A stretch of DNA of 64,000 bases from NCBI GenBank assembly GCA_945902805.1, contig CAMDMZ010000020.1:1-64000 (forward strand), written 5' to 3'. Both the position numbers and the translations under genes were made by a program. This stretch comes from Propionivibrio dicarboxylicus (GTDB taxonomy: Bacteria > Pseudomonadota > Gammaproteobacteria > Burkholderiales > Rhodocyclaceae). Numbering within the stretch: the first letter of the stretch is position 1; the number at the start of each line of letters is the position of its first letter. The notes beneath the pieces are model-generated. The model was not told where the DNA came from. It did no database searches and saw only the letters and a program-made list of their open reading frames with translations. Below, piece by piece: positions 1-8,308 of this stretch.

Positions 1-99
1 GCGGGCCATGGCCCGCAGGCTGGATCCCTGCTGATTCATGCTAGCAATCGTCATCCGCTCTTCCGGTTGCAACTGGCGATACTTCGTTTGTTCTTCCAT
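1..99 (-). CDS. IS30-family transposase, N-terminal fragment cut by window edge
   Basis: The first 33 codons from an ATG at 99 read MEEQTKYRQLQPEERMTIAS and continue with NQQGSSLRAMAR. This is the characteristic N-terminus of IS30-family transposases, a helix-turn-helix that starts YxQLxxEER and ends SLRxIAR. The rest, including the DDE catalytic domain, lies beyond the window. The strand agrees with the inferred element end near 147. Confidence 0.75.
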   Translation of the reverse strand, partial: MEEQTKYRQLQPEERMTIASMNQQGSSLRAMAR

Positions 100-147
100 G
101 CGCACACCTTACTCGATCAGGTGTTGCACTTCAGATTTGAGGCCGCC
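1..147 (-). mobile_element. IS30-family insertion sequence, partial (one end)
   Basis: The start of an IS30-like transposase gene runs off the left edge. About 20-50 bp outside its start codon lies GTGTTGCACTTCAGATTTGA (121-140), which resembles terminal inverted repeats I recall for IS30-family elements. The element seems to end near 147, where homology to a kinase gene begins. The other end is outside the window, so completeness cannot be judged. Confidence 0.65.
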
Positions 148-306
148 CATCCATTGCGCCAGCGTCTGGCCTTCAATGAATTCGGTGACGACGTAGAGAA
201 ATTAGCGTTGGCGTGTCTGCGGGCCGGGCTTCAGCACGTGAATGCTGTTGATGCGCCGCGCAACCCACTCCTCCATCAGGAAACTCTCGAGATAGGCCGC
301 ATCGCC
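148..306 (-). pseudogene. Fragment of a Ser/Thr protein kinase (kinase/phosphatase type)
   Basis: Translating the minus strand gives GDAAYLESFLMEEWVARRIN, then a stretch ending FLYVVTEFIEGQTLAQWM. This matches the middle of the kinase domain of bifunctional Ser/Thr kinase/phosphatases found beside nitrate-assimilation genes. A TAA stop interrupts it just before FLYVV. Its upstream edge abuts the broken transporter gene in another frame, and its downstream edge is replaced by the IS30 end. It therefore cannot be functional. Family recognition is by eye. Confidence 0.6.
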
Positions 307-413
307 CCGGCCATGTAGGCACGAATCAGTAAGTCGCGCGTTGCCATGTAGATTTTTGATTCCTCCGCATCCACCATTTTGGTGACGAACTCGGAAGGTG
401 CCAGATAAGCCAT
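303..413 (-). pseudogene. 5' remnant of a formate/nitrite transporter (FNT, NirC/FocA-like)
   Basis: From an ATG at 413 the minus strand encodes MAYLAPSEFVTKMVDAEESK and continues IYMATRDLLIRAYMAGA, the conserved N-terminus of FNT-family formate/nitrite channels. After the first transmembrane start (YMAGA) the frame leaves the family and stops within about eight codons, fused to kinase sequence. At most 37 of about 270 residues remain. Its position divergent from nirB suggests it once encoded the nitrite importer of this locus. Confidence 0.7.
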
Positions 414-488
414 GTTGTGTGTGCTCTATAACGATCGGAAAAGTGCGTAAACGGCCTGACTGAGGATCGCATGCTTCGAAGGTGACTT

Positions 489-504
489 AGCACCGATCGT
501 GCCA
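489..504 (-). promoter_or_regulatory. Candidate sigma-54 promoter facing the broken transporter gene
   Basis: The minus strand carries TGGCAC-GATCG-GTGCT, one mismatch from the -24/-12 consensus TGGCAC-N5-TTGCW with the invariant GG and GC kept. It would fire toward the transporter remnant starting at 413, leaving a leader of roughly 60 nt. It overlaps one arm of an inverted repeat, so chance is possible. Confidence 0.4.
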
Positions 505-538
505 TACGAAAAATGCATAGATCAGCCACGATTGGTGC
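490..538. repeat. 12-bp inverted repeat with 25-nt spacer
   Basis: GCACCGATCGTG (490-501) and CACGATTGGTGC (527-538) are inverted copies with one mismatch. They lie in the divergent control region between the transporter remnant and nirB. They could form a leader hairpin or bind a regulator. No T-run follows, so it is not an intrinsic terminator. Confidence 0.5.
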
Positions 539-608
539 GCCTGCAATGCCTTACGCGTTATGAAAAATTGATGCGAATCAAGTTCATATCGACGGTGCAC
601 TCTGGCGA

Positions 609-625
609 TGCACGGCCATGGTGCG
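609..625. promoter_or_regulatory. NtrC-type enhancer site upstream of nirB
   Basis: TGCACGGCCATGGTGCG matches the NtrC dyad TGCAC-N7-GTGCA in 9 of 10 conserved positions. It lies about 100 bp upstream of the -24 element at 720, a normal enhancer distance for a sigma-54 activator. With the promoter, it suggests nitrogen-limitation control of the nitrate/nitrite operon. No second full site was found nearby. Confidence 0.6.
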
Positions 626-719
626 AAGTGATGTGCATGGGGCGCGTTGTTGGTGCATAGCGTGCTGGGTTCAGGCAGAAAGAGGGCAGCGGAGGGCGGT
701 TTGGCTGAGTTTGAGGGCG

Positions 720-735
720 TGGCACAGTGCTTGCT
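720..735 (+). promoter_or_regulatory. Sigma-54 (-24/-12) promoter of nirB-nirD-nasA
   Basis: TGGCAC-AGTGC-TTGCT matches the sigma-54 consensus TGGCAC-N5-TTGCW exactly in both boxes. Transcription would start near 747, about 28 nt before the nirB ATG at 775. Together with the dyad at 609-625, this is the usual arrangement for NtrC-activated nitrogen assimilation genes. Confidence 0.75.
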
Positions 736-774
736 GAAGCCTATGCAGATCACCTTCCTGTTGAAAGGCATTTC

Positions 775-3234
775 ATGAAGAAACAGAAACTCGTTGTCGT
801 CGGTAACGGTATGGCGGGAATCCGCTGCGTTGAAGAGTTGATGAAACTCGCCCCCGACCTCTATGACATCACTGTGTTCGGTGCCGAGCCGTACCCGAAC
901 TACAACCGTATCCTGCTTTCGCCCGTGCTGGCAGGAGAGATGACGATCCAGGACATCATTCTCAATCCGCTCGACTGGTACCGTGATAACGGGATCAAGC
1001 TGTACATGGGCAAACGCGTCGACATCATTGATCGTGCCCGGCGCCGGGTGATTGCCAGCGACGGAACCGAGGCGGAGTACGACCGCTTGCTGCTGGCCAC
1101 CGGTTCGACGCCCTTCATTCCGCCCATTCCGGGCAAGGAGCTGCCGGGCGTGATCAGCTATCGCGATATTCGCGATACGGATGAAATGATCGCGACGGCA
1201 AAAAGTCACACCCATGCGGTGGTCATCGGCGGCGGCTTGCTCGGCCTGGAGGCAGCCAACGGTTTGCGCCAACGCGGCATGGATGTCACTGTCGTGCATC
1301 TGATGCCCTGGCTGATGGAGCGCCAGTTGGACAAGACGGCAGCCGATTTGCTCAAGAGTTCGCTTGAGGCGCGCGGCTTGAAGTTTCTGCTCGAGAAGCA
1401 GACCGAGGCCTTTATTCGGGGTGAGTCGGGTCGGGTTGCGGCTCTGCGCTTCAAAGACGGTCTCGAAATTTCTGCGGATCTGGTCGTCGTCGCCGCTGGC
1501 ATTCGGCCGGACACGGCGCTAGCCGAATCCGCCAAGCTGTATTGCAATCGCGGCATCGTCGTCAATGACACGATGCAGACCTACGATCCCCGCGTCTATG
1601 CGGTTGGCGAATGCGTCGCGCATCGCGGGATCGCCTATGGCCTAGTGGCGCCCTTATTCGAACAGGCCAAGGTCTGTGCCAATCACCTGGCCAACTTTGG
1701 CATTGCGCGCTACCAGGGTTCGGTCACCTCGACCAAACTCAAGGTAACTGGTATCGATCTCTTTTCGGCCGGCAATTTCATGGGCGGCGAGGGCACCGAC
1801 GAGATCGTCTTGCACGATCCTTCCGGTGGCGTGTACAAAAAGCTGGTGCTGAAGAACGACACTCTGGTCGGTGCGGTGCTCTACGGTGACACCGCCGATG
1901 GCGCCTGGTATTTTCAGATGGTCAAGGACGCGCAGAACATCCACGAAATTCGTGATCATTTGATGTTTGGGCAGAACTCGTCGGTGGGTGACGTGGGCCA
2001 TGCCGGCAACTTGAGCGCGGCCACCATGCCCGATAGCGCCGAGGTCTGCGGTTGTAACGGCGTATGTAAAGGCGATATCGTCAAGGCGATCAAGACACAC
2101 GGTTTGTTTGCCCTGGATGACGTTCGCAAACACACCAAAGCCTCCAGTTCCTGCGGTTCCTGTACAGGCTTGGTCGAGCAGATCCTGGCCTCGACGGTGG
2201 GAGGGGCCTACACGCCAGCGCAGTCGAAAGACAAAGCGGTGTGCGGTTGTACCGAGCATTCACACGGCGTTGTGCGTGCTGCGATTCGTGACCGGCACCT
2301 GATCACCATCCCGGCAGTCATGCAGGCTCTCGACTGGAAGACGCCGAGTGGCTGTGCCTCCTGCCGCCCCGCGCTCAATTACTATTTGATTTCGAGCTGG
2401 CCCGGTGAGGCCAAGGACGATCCGCAATCACGCTTCATCAACGAGCGGGCGCATGCCAACATCCAGAAAGACGGCACCTACTCGGTGGTGCCGCGCATGT
2501 GGGGCGGCCTGACGACGCCGGCCGAACTGCGCTCAATTGCCGATGTGGCCGAAAAGTACCAGGTGCCGACGCTGAAAATGACGGGCGGCGCGCGCGTCGA
2601 TCTGCTTGGCATCAAGAAAGAAGATTTGCCCAAGGTGTGGGCCGATCTGGGTGCCGCCGGTCTGGTCTCCGGCCACGCCTATGGCAAGAGTATCCGCACA
2701 GTGAAGACCTGCGTCGGTGCCGAGCATTGTCGATTTGGTACGCAACGTTCGCTGAGCATGGGGGTCAAGCTGGAGCGCATGCTGTTTGGTATGTGGAGTC
2801 CGCATAAAGTGAAGCTGGCAGTTTCTGGTTGCCCGCGCAACTGTGCCGAAGCTGGCATCAAGGATGTCGGTGTGATTGGCGTCGATTCGGGCTATGAGCT
2901 GTATGTGGCGGGGAATGGCGGGATCAAGACCGAGGTCGCCGAATTTCTGTGCAAGGTGAAATCGGATGAAGAGGTGATGGAATATTCCGGCGCCTTCCTG
3001 CAACTGTATCGTGAGGAAGGCTATTACCTGGAACGTACCTGTCATTACGTTGCACGTGTCGGTCTTGATCGTGTCAAGGCGGCCATGGTGGATGATGCAC
3101 TGCGGCGCAAGGAGCTCTATGAGCGACTCTTGTTTTCGCTGCAGGATTACGAAGACCCGTGGACGCAGGCAGTGCAGCAGCCGACGCTGCGGCGTGAATA
3201 TGAAGTTATCCAGATCAAAGAGGTGGCAGCATGA
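775..3234 (+). CDS. nirB: Assimilatory nitrite reductase [NAD(P)H], large subunit
   Basis: This enzyme reduces nitrite to ammonium in the cytoplasm. The 819-residue protein begins with an FAD/NAD-binding pyridine nucleotide-disulfide reductase module (VVVGNGMAGIR at the start, VVIGGGLLGLEAAN near 160). Two BFD-like [2Fe-2S] domains follow (CGCNGVC near 425, second CGC near 490, each with a downstream CxxC). The C-terminal sulfite/nitrite reductase domain has siroheme/[4Fe-4S] cysteines in TCVGAEHC (about 646 and 652) and SGCPRNC (about 686 and 690). The ATG at 775 is chosen because it follows GAAAGG and starts at the conserved KLVVVGNGMAG; the frame is open upstream. It overlaps nirD by 4 bp. 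Confidence 0.95.
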   Translation: MKKQKLVVVGNGMAGIRCVEELMKLAPDLYDITVFGAEPYPNYNRILLSPVLAGEMTIQDIILNPLDWYRDNGIKLYMGKRVDIIDRARRRVIASDGTEAEYDRLLLATGSTPFIPPIPGKELPGVISYRDIRDTDEMIATAKSHTHAVVIGGGLLGLEAANGLRQRGMDVTVVHLMPWLMERQLDKTAADLLKSSLEARGLKFLLEKQTEAFIRGESGRVAALRFKDGLEISADLVVVAAGIRPDTALAESAKLYCNRGIVVNDTMQTYDPRVYAVGECVAHRGIAYGLVAPLFEQAKVCANHLANFGIARYQGSVTSTKLKVTGIDLFSAGNFMGGEGTDEIVLHDPSGGVYKKLVLKNDTLVGAVLYGDTADGAWYFQMVKDAQNIHEIRDHLMFGQNSSVGDVGHAGNLSAATMPDSAEVCGCNGVCKGDIVKAIKTHGLFALDDVRKHTKASSSCGSCTGLVEQILASTVGGAYTPAQSKDKAVCGCTEHSHGVVRAAIRDRHLITIPAVMQALDWKTPSGCASCRPALNYYLISSWPGEAKDDPQSRFINERAHANIQKDGTYSVVPRMWGGLTTPAELRSIADVAEKYQVPTLKMTGGARVDLLGIKKEDLPKVWADLGAAGLVSGHAYGKSIRTVKTCVGAEHCRFGTQRSLSMGVKLERMLFGMWSPHKVKLAVSGCPRNCAEAGIKDVGVIGVDSGYELYVAGNGGIKTEVAEFLCKVKSDEEVMEYSGAFLQLYREEGYYLERTCHYVARVGLDRVKAAMVDDALRRKELYERLLFSLQDYEDPWTQAVQQPTLRREYEVIQIKEVAA

Positions 3235-3542
3235 GCGAGTGGATCAAGGTGTGCGCGCTGGATGAGATTGCGCCGCAGGGCAGTCGCGTGGTGGAATCGT
3301 CGCAGGGTCGCATCGCAATCTTTCGTACGGCGGAAGACAAGGTGTTCGGCTTGCATGACAAATGCCCGCACAAGGGCGGACCACTGTCGCAGGGGATGGT
3401 CAATGGTGACATCGTGACGTGTCCATTGCACGGTTGGAAACTCGGTCTCAAGGATGGTGAGGCGGTGGCGCCGGACAAGGGGTGCGCCAAGAGCTTCGCC
3501 GTCAAGCTTGACGCAGGCACGGTCTGGCTGAAACTCAACTAG
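3231..3542 (+). CDS. nirD: Nitrite reductase small subunit, Rieske-type
   Basis: A 103-residue Rieske-like partner of NirB. The two [2Fe-2S] ligand motifs are present as CPHKGGPLSQG and CPLHGWKL, spaced as in Rieske proteins; NirD proteins of some bacteria lack these ligands. Its ATGA overlap with the nirB stop indicates translational coupling. The stop codon is followed after one base by a dispersed 25-bp motif that fills the gap to nasA. Confidence 0.92.
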   Translation: MSEWIKVCALDEIAPQGSRVVESSQGRIAIFRTAEDKVFGLHDKCPHKGGPLSQGMVNGDIVTCPLHGWKLGLKDGEAVAPDKGCAKSFAVKLDAGTVWLKLN

Positions 3543-3543
3543 C

Positions 3544-3568
3544 GCCGTCTCGCCAGCACCGACTTTTT
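3544..3568 (+). repeat. Dispersed 25-bp motif, copy 1 (1 mismatch)
   Basis: Core GCCAGCACCGACTTTTT in plus orientation. It fills nearly the whole nirD-nasA gap and its T-tract touches the nasA ATG, leaving no obvious Shine-Dalgarno sequence. Confidence 0.9.
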
Positions 3569-6280
3569 ATGAGTGAAACCAAAAGCACCTGTCCCTATTG
3601 CGGCGTCGGTTGCGGTGTCATCATCGAACACGATGCAACGCGCATTACTGGCGTGCGCGGCGATCCGGCGCACCCGGCCAACTGCGGTCGGCTATGCACC
3701 AAGGGCGGCACGCTGCACCTGACGATGACGCCGCAGGCGCTGGCGCAGCGGCTGGCCTACCCTACCTTGCATGGCCAGCACGTGAGCTGGGATGCGGCGC
3801 TCGACCATGCCGCTGACACGTTCGCGAAAACCATCGCCGAGCATGGCCCGGACAGCGTGGCCTTCTATCTCAGCGGGCAGTTGCTGACCGAGGACTATTA
3901 CGTTTTCAACAAACTCGGCAAAGGTCTGATCGGCACCAACAACGTCGATACCAATTCGCGCCTGTGCATGAGCTCGGCCGTGGCTGGCTACAAGGCGACT
4001 CTCGGCGCCGATGCGCCGCCCTGTTCCTACGAAGACATCGATCACACGGATTGCCTGCTGATCGCCGGCAGCAACACCGCCTGGGCGCACCCGGTGCTGT
4101 TCCGCCGCATCGAGGATGCACGCAAGGCACGTGCGGAAATGAAGCTGATCGTGGTCGATCCGCGCCGCACCGATACCGCCGAGGCGGCTGACCTGCACTT
4201 GGCGATTCTGCCCGGGACCGACATCGCGCTCTACCACGCCATGCTGCATGTGCTGCTTTGGGAGGACCTGATCGATATTGACTACATCGCCGCGCACACC
4301 GAAGGCTTTGCCGAACTCAAGGCCATCGTCCGCGACTACACACCGGCTATGGCGGCCGACATTTGTGGAGTGAAAGCGGACGACATCATCACCGCCGCAC
4401 GCTGGTTTGGCCAGTCGCCCACCGCGCTTTCGCTCTACTGCCAGGGCTTGAACCAATCCAGCCACGGTACCGACAACAATGCCGCGATCATCCACCTGCA
4501 CCTCGCCACCGGTAAGATCGGCAAGCCCGGTTGTGGCCCGCTTTCACTCACCGGCCAGCCCAACGCCATGGGTGGACGCGAAGTGGGTGGACTCGCCAAT
4601 CTGATCTCCGCTCACCGCGATATGGCGAACCCGGAACATCGTGCCGAGGTGGCGAAACTCTGGGGCGTGGCGGATGTTCCGTCCCAGCCGGGTTTGACGG
4701 CGGTGGAATTGTTCGAGGCCGTGGGGCGCGGTGAGATCAAGGCGCTGTGGATCGTCTGTACCAACCCGGCGCAGTCGCTGCCCGATCTAACGAATGTGCA
4801 TGCGGCCTTGGCGCAATGTCCCTTCGTCGTGGTCCAGGAAGTGAGCGCCCAGACCGACACCACCGCCTTTGCCGACCTACTGCTACCGGCTGCAGGCTGG
4901 GGCGAAAAGGACGGCACGGTGACCAATTCCGAGCGCTGCATCTCGCGGTCCCGTGCGGCCGTGCCGCCGCCCGGTGAAGCGCGCGCGGATTGGCAAATTG
5001 CCGTCGATTTCGCGCGTCGCCTGGAAGCAAGGCTCACCGCCGCTCGCCCTGAGCCTGTCGACGGGTCCGGGCAGAGCTTGTTTCCCTACGAATCAGTCGA
5101 GGCCATCTTCAACGAACACCGCATCAGCACGGTCGGCCGCGATCTCGATATCGGTGGACTGTCCTATTCCCTGCTTGAATCCACGGGCCCCCAGCAATGG
5201 CCATTTCCGGCAGGCGCTAGCGCCGGCACGCTGCGCCTTTACGGTGATGGCATGTTCCCCACCGTGAGTGGCAAGGCAAAGTTCAAGGCCGTACAACACC
5301 GTCCTACGGCTGAAGTCACCGATGCCCGCATGCCGCTGCACCTCAACAGCGGGCGTCTGCGCGACCAGTGGCATGGCATGAGCCGCACCGGCATCGTGCC
5401 GCGTCTATTTGCTCATGCCCCCGAGCCACTACTCGAAATGCATCCGCGCGACATGGAACGGCGCGGCATCAAGGACGGTGATCTGGTGACGCTCAAAGGC
5501 AAGCGCGGCGCGCTCCACGTGCGTGCCGCCGCATCGGCTACGTTGCGTCCGGCGCAGACCTTCATGCCCATGCACTGGGGCGGCCAGTTCATGAACAGTC
5601 GCGGCGTCAATACCTTGACTCCCGCCGCCACCGATCCCGTCTCGCGCCAGCCCGAGTTGAAGCACGCCGCCGTGCAGGTCGAAAAATTCGCTATCGGCTG
5701 GCAGTTGGTCGCCATGTGCCGCGACGACGTCGGCACGCTGCATGGGGCGCTCCAGACGTGGCTGGCGCGTTTCGACTACGCCACGCTAACTTTGTCCGGG
5801 CGCGAGAATAATGTGGTCATCCTGCGCGCATGGGGTGGCGCTGACACACCCCTGCCGGCCCCCGAAATGCTGGCCGAACTGACCACCGCGATGAGCCTCG
5901 ATGGACCCCAGGCGCTGGCGTTCAACGATACCAAACGTGGCATCGTCAAGCGAGCATTGATCGAAGGAGATCGTCTGGCCGGCGCCCTGTTATGCAACGA
6001 GACACGTGCCACCGAATGGCTGACCGACCTGATTACGCGTGGCGGCAGCGCGCAGGAGCTGCGCAAATGGATCTTCGCCCCACTGGCCGCACCACCCAGC
6101 AGCGGACCAGCGCGCGGGCGCATTATCTGCAACTGTTTTGATGTGTCGGAAGCCGAAATCAAGGCCGATATTGCCGCCGGGATGAATCTGCCGGCGCTGC
6201 AGGAAAAGCGTCAATGCGGCACTTCGTGCGGTTCTTGCCTACCGGAATTGCGCCGGATGCTGGCGACGAGTACGCCCTGA
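3569..6280 (+). CDS. nasA: Assimilatory nitrate reductase, catalytic molybdopterin subunit
   Basis: A 903-residue cytoplasmic enzyme that reduces nitrate to nitrite. The N-terminal [4Fe-4S] motif is C8-x2-C11-x3-C15 with a later Cys (LCTKGG, about 43). Molybdopterin oxidoreductase and dinucleotide-binding domains follow. The C-terminus is a BFD-like [2Fe-2S] domain (CNCFDVSE near 853, CGTSCGSC near 887), typical of NasA enzymes served by an NADH or ferredoxin partner. No separate diaphorase (NasB) is seen. Residues near 490-500 come from an inserted dispersed repeat. The start directly abuts a 25-bp repeat, so initiation may depend on coupling from nirD. The gene converges on the next one with only 5 bp between stops. 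Confidence 0.93.
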   Translation: MSETKSTCPYCGVGCGVIIEHDATRITGVRGDPAHPANCGRLCTKGGTLHLTMTPQALAQRLAYPTLHGQHVSWDAALDHAADTFAKTIAEHGPDSVAFYLSGQLLTEDYYVFNKLGKGLIGTNNVDTNSRLCMSSAVAGYKATLGADAPPCSYEDIDHTDCLLIAGSNTAWAHPVLFRRIEDARKARAEMKLIVVDPRRTDTAEAADLHLAILPGTDIALYHAMLHVLLWEDLIDIDYIAAHTEGFAELKAIVRDYTPAMAADICGVKADDIITAARWFGQSPTALSLYCQGLNQSSHGTDNNAAIIHLHLATGKIGKPGCGPLSLTGQPNAMGGREVGGLANLISAHRDMANPEHRAEVAKLWGVADVPSQPGLTAVELFEAVGRGEIKALWIVCTNPAQSLPDLTNVHAALAQCPFVVVQEVSAQTDTTAFADLLLPAAGWGEKDGTVTNSERCISRSRAAVPPPGEARADWQIAVDFARRLEARLTAARPEPVDGSGQSLFPYESVEAIFNEHRISTVGRDLDIGGLSYSLLESTGPQQWPFPAGASAGTLRLYGDGMFPTVSGKAKFKAVQHRPTAEVTDARMPLHLNSGRLRDQWHGMSRTGIVPRLFAHAPEPLLEMHPRDMERRGIKDGDLVTLKGKRGALHVRAAASATLRPAQTFMPMHWGGQFMNSRGVNTLTPAATDPVSRQPELKHAAVQVEKFAIGWQLVAMCRDDVGTLHGALQTWLARFDYATLTLSGRENNVVILRAWGGADTPLPAPEMLAELTTAMSLDGPQALAFNDTKRGIVKRALIEGDRLAGALLCNETRATEWLTDLITRGGSAQELRKWIFAPLAAPPSSGPARGRIICNCFDVSEAEIKADIAAGMNLPALQEKRQCGTSCGSCLPELRRMLATSTP
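5038..5063 (+). repeat. Repeat of the CCCTGAGCCTGTCGA type inside nasA
   Basis: CGCTCGCCCTGAGCCTGTCG followed by ACGGGT matches a palindromic repeat core (GTTCGACAGGCTCAGGGCGA in the other orientation) that I recall as scattered through many proteobacterial genomes. Here it is read in frame and adds roughly RPEPVDGSG between the molybdopterin and C-terminal parts of NasA. No second copy was seen in this window. Confidence 0.55.
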
Positions 6281-6285
6281 GCGGC

Positions 6286-7506
6286 TTATCGCTGTTGTTT
6301 CAGCCAGCGTAAAACACCCTGTCCGGCGCGATAGCCGCTGGCGATGCAGGCCGTGAGTAAATAGCCGCCGGTGGGCGCTTCCCAGTCGAGCATTTCGCCG
6401 GCGCAGAAGGTGCCGGGGAGCTGCTTCAGCATCAGGTCGGCGGTGAGCGCGTCAAGGCGCACGCCGCCGGCGGTGCTGATGGCTTCATCGATCGGGCGCG
6501 GCGCCAGCAAGGTCAGCGGTAGCGCCTTGATCAGCGCGGCGAGTTGCGCCGGGTCGCGTAGTTGTTCAGCAGTTGCCACCTCGTGCAGCAACGCCGCCTT
6601 GACGCCTTCGATGCCGGTGCGGCGACGCAGGTGGTTGGAAATGGAATCGCGGCCTTGCGGATGTTGCAGGTCGGATTGCAATCGCTTGAGATCACGGCCG
6701 GGAGCGAGGTCGAGCGTGAGGACGGCACGGCCGTCACCTTCGATGGCGTCGCGCAGCGCGGCCGCGAAGGCGTAGATCAGGCTGCCTTCGACACCCTGGC
6801 GGCTGATGATGAATTCACCTGGGCGTGACTGGCCGTGAAAGCAGGCGCTCACACCTTTGACCGGTTGGCCAGCAAAGCGCTCACGCAGATGTTCGCTCCA
6901 GGCGACGTCGAAGCCACAGTTGGCGGGCCGTAGCGGCGCGATATCCAACTCACGTGCGGCAAGCAGTGGCAGCCAGGCGCCATCCGAGCCGAGGCGCGAC
7001 CAGCTACCGCCGCCCAGGGCGAGGACGAGCGCCGTCTCACCAGCGCCGACTGTTTGTGGCCCATCGGGTGTCGCAAAACGCAGATCGCCGTCTTCATCCC
7101 AACCCAGCCAGCGTTGATGTGGATGAAAGCGCACGCCCTGTTGGCGCAAGCGCTGCTGCCAGGCCCGCAGCAGCGGCGCAGCTTTCATGCCGACGGGGAA
7201 AACGCGGCCGGAGCTGCCGACGAAGGTTTCGATACCAAGCTCGGTGGCCCAGTCACGCAAGCGCTGCGGGCCGAAATCGGTGAGCCAGCGGCCGACCGAT
7301 TCTTGCTCGGCGCCATAGCGGGAGACAAACGCCTCGTGTGCTTCAGCGTGCGTCAGGTTGAGGCCACCAATCCCCGCCCGCAGGAACTTGCGTCCGAGCG
7401 TGGGCATCGCGTCGTAAATGTCGACCGGCACTCCGGCGGCGCTGATCACTTCGGCGGCCATCAAGCCGGCGGGGCCGCCGCCGATGACGGCGACGGCTTC
7501 AGGCAT
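6286..7506 (-). CDS. FAD-dependent oxidoreductase, HI0933/TIGR03862 family
   Basis: A 406-residue flavoprotein with an N-terminal dinucleotide-binding motif ([15 protein letters not shown]), the family signature [18 protein letters not shown] near 45-60, and a C-terminal FAD motif ([19 protein letters not shown]). The family's physiological substrate is generally unknown. I chose the ATG at 7506 over an upstream TTG at 7527 because it overlaps the ksgA stop by 8 bp and starts directly before the Rossmann motif. It is likely the last gene of the lptD-surA-pdxA-ksgA unit. A degenerate copy of the dispersed motif lies inside, read as TVGAGETA. Confidence 0.85.
   Translation of the reverse strand: MPEAVAVIGGGPAGLMAAEVISAAGVPVDIYDAMPTLGRKFLRAGIGGLNLTHAEAHEAFVSRYGAEQESVGRWLTDFGPQRLRDWATELGIETFVGSSGRVFPVGMKAAPLLRAWQQRLRQQGVRFHPHQRWLGWDEDGDLRFATPDGPQTVGAGETALVLALGGGSWSRLGSDGAWLPLLAARELDIAPLRPANCGFDVAWSEHLRERFAGQPVKGVSACFHGQSRPGEFIISRQGVEGSLIYAFAAALRDAIEGDGRAVLTLDLAPGRDLKRLQSDLQHPQGRDSISNHLRRRTGIEGVKAALLHEVATAEQLRDPAQLAALIKALPLTLLAPRPIDEAISTAGGVRLDALTADLMLKQLPGTFCAGEMLDWEAPTGGYLLTACIASGYRAGQGVLRWLKQQR
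7031..7055 (+). repeat. Dispersed 25-bp motif, degenerate copy 2 (4 mismatches)
   Basis: Plus orientation, inside the minus-strand flavoprotein gene, read there as TVGAGETA. Confidence 0.5.
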
Positions 7507-8308
7507 GCGCGGCGAGGGCGTTGGCAATGTGCACGAAGTTGGCCACCGAGAGGTCTTCGGCGCGTGCCGTGGGCGTGATGCCGAGCGCCGTGAGCTGCGC
7601 TTCGCTGATCAGCGCACGCAAGGTGTTGCGCAGCATTTTGCGGCGTTGCGAAAAGGCGGTGGCGACGACTTTGGCGAACAGCGCTTCGTCAAGCGCCGTG
7701 TCGCCAGAACCGACTTTTTTGAAGTCGATGGGGATCATCCGCACGATGGCCGAATCGACCTTGGGCGGCGGGTTGAACGAGCCCGGCGGGACGATGAACA
7801 GCCGTTCCATGTGGTAGCGGTATTGCAGCATGACCGACAGCCGGCCGAATTCGCCGCCGCCGGGTACCGCCACCATGCGGTCGACCACTTCGCGCTGCAG
7901 CATGAAGTGCATGTCATACACCTGCGCGGCGTAGGCGGTGAGGTGAAAGAGCAGCGGGCTGGAGATGTTGTAGGGCAGGTTGCCGACGATCTTGAAGCGA
8001 CTACCGGGGTCGGTCTTGAGCGCACCGAAGTCGAATTCGAGAGCGTCGCCTTCATGGATGGTCAGGCGCTCGGGCGGGTAGCGCTCGTGCAAGCGGGCGA
8101 TCAGGTCGCGGTCGATCTCGACGACATGCAGGTGATCGATCCGTTCCAGCAGTGGTGCCGTCAGCGCGCCAAGTCCGGGGCCGATCTCGACCACGGTGTC
8201 ACCATTGCGCGGGGCGACCGCATCGATGATCTTTCGGATGACGCCATCCGAGACGAGAAAATTCTGCCCGAAGCGTTTGCGGGCGGTATGTCCGGCGACG
8301 GTTTTCAC
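7499..8308 (-). CDS. rsmA: 16S rRNA (adenine1518/1519-N6) dimethyltransferase
   Basis: RsmA/KsgA dimethylates two adjacent adenines in the 3' hairpin of 16S rRNA. The 269-residue protein shows KRFGQNFL near the start, the SAM-binding motif [12 protein letters not shown] near 40-50 and the catalytic motif [12 protein letters not shown] (NLPY) near 115. It starts with GTG at 8308, overlapping the pdxA stop by 4 bp. The gene order pdxA-rsmA is conserved in proteobacteria. A copy of the dispersed motif is read in frame as KVGSGDTA near residue 200. Confidence 0.95.
   Translation of the reverse strand: MKTVAGHTARKRFGQNFLVSDGVIRKIIDAVAPRNGDTVVEIGPGLGALTAPLLERIDHLHVVEIDRDLIARLHERYPPERLTIHEGDALEFDFGALKTDPGSRFKIVGNLPYNISSPLLFHLTAYAAQVYDMHFMLQREVVDRMVAVPGGGEFGRLSVMLQYRYHMERLFIVPPGSFNPPPKVDSAIVRMIPIDFKKVGSGDTALDEALFAKVVATAFSQRRKMLRNTLRALISEAQLTALGITPTARAEDLSVANFVHIANALAAHA
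7695..7719 (+). repeat. Dispersed 25-bp motif, copy 3 (3 mismatches)
   Basis: Plus orientation, inside rsmA on the opposite strand, read as KVGSGDTA. Confidence 0.65.
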
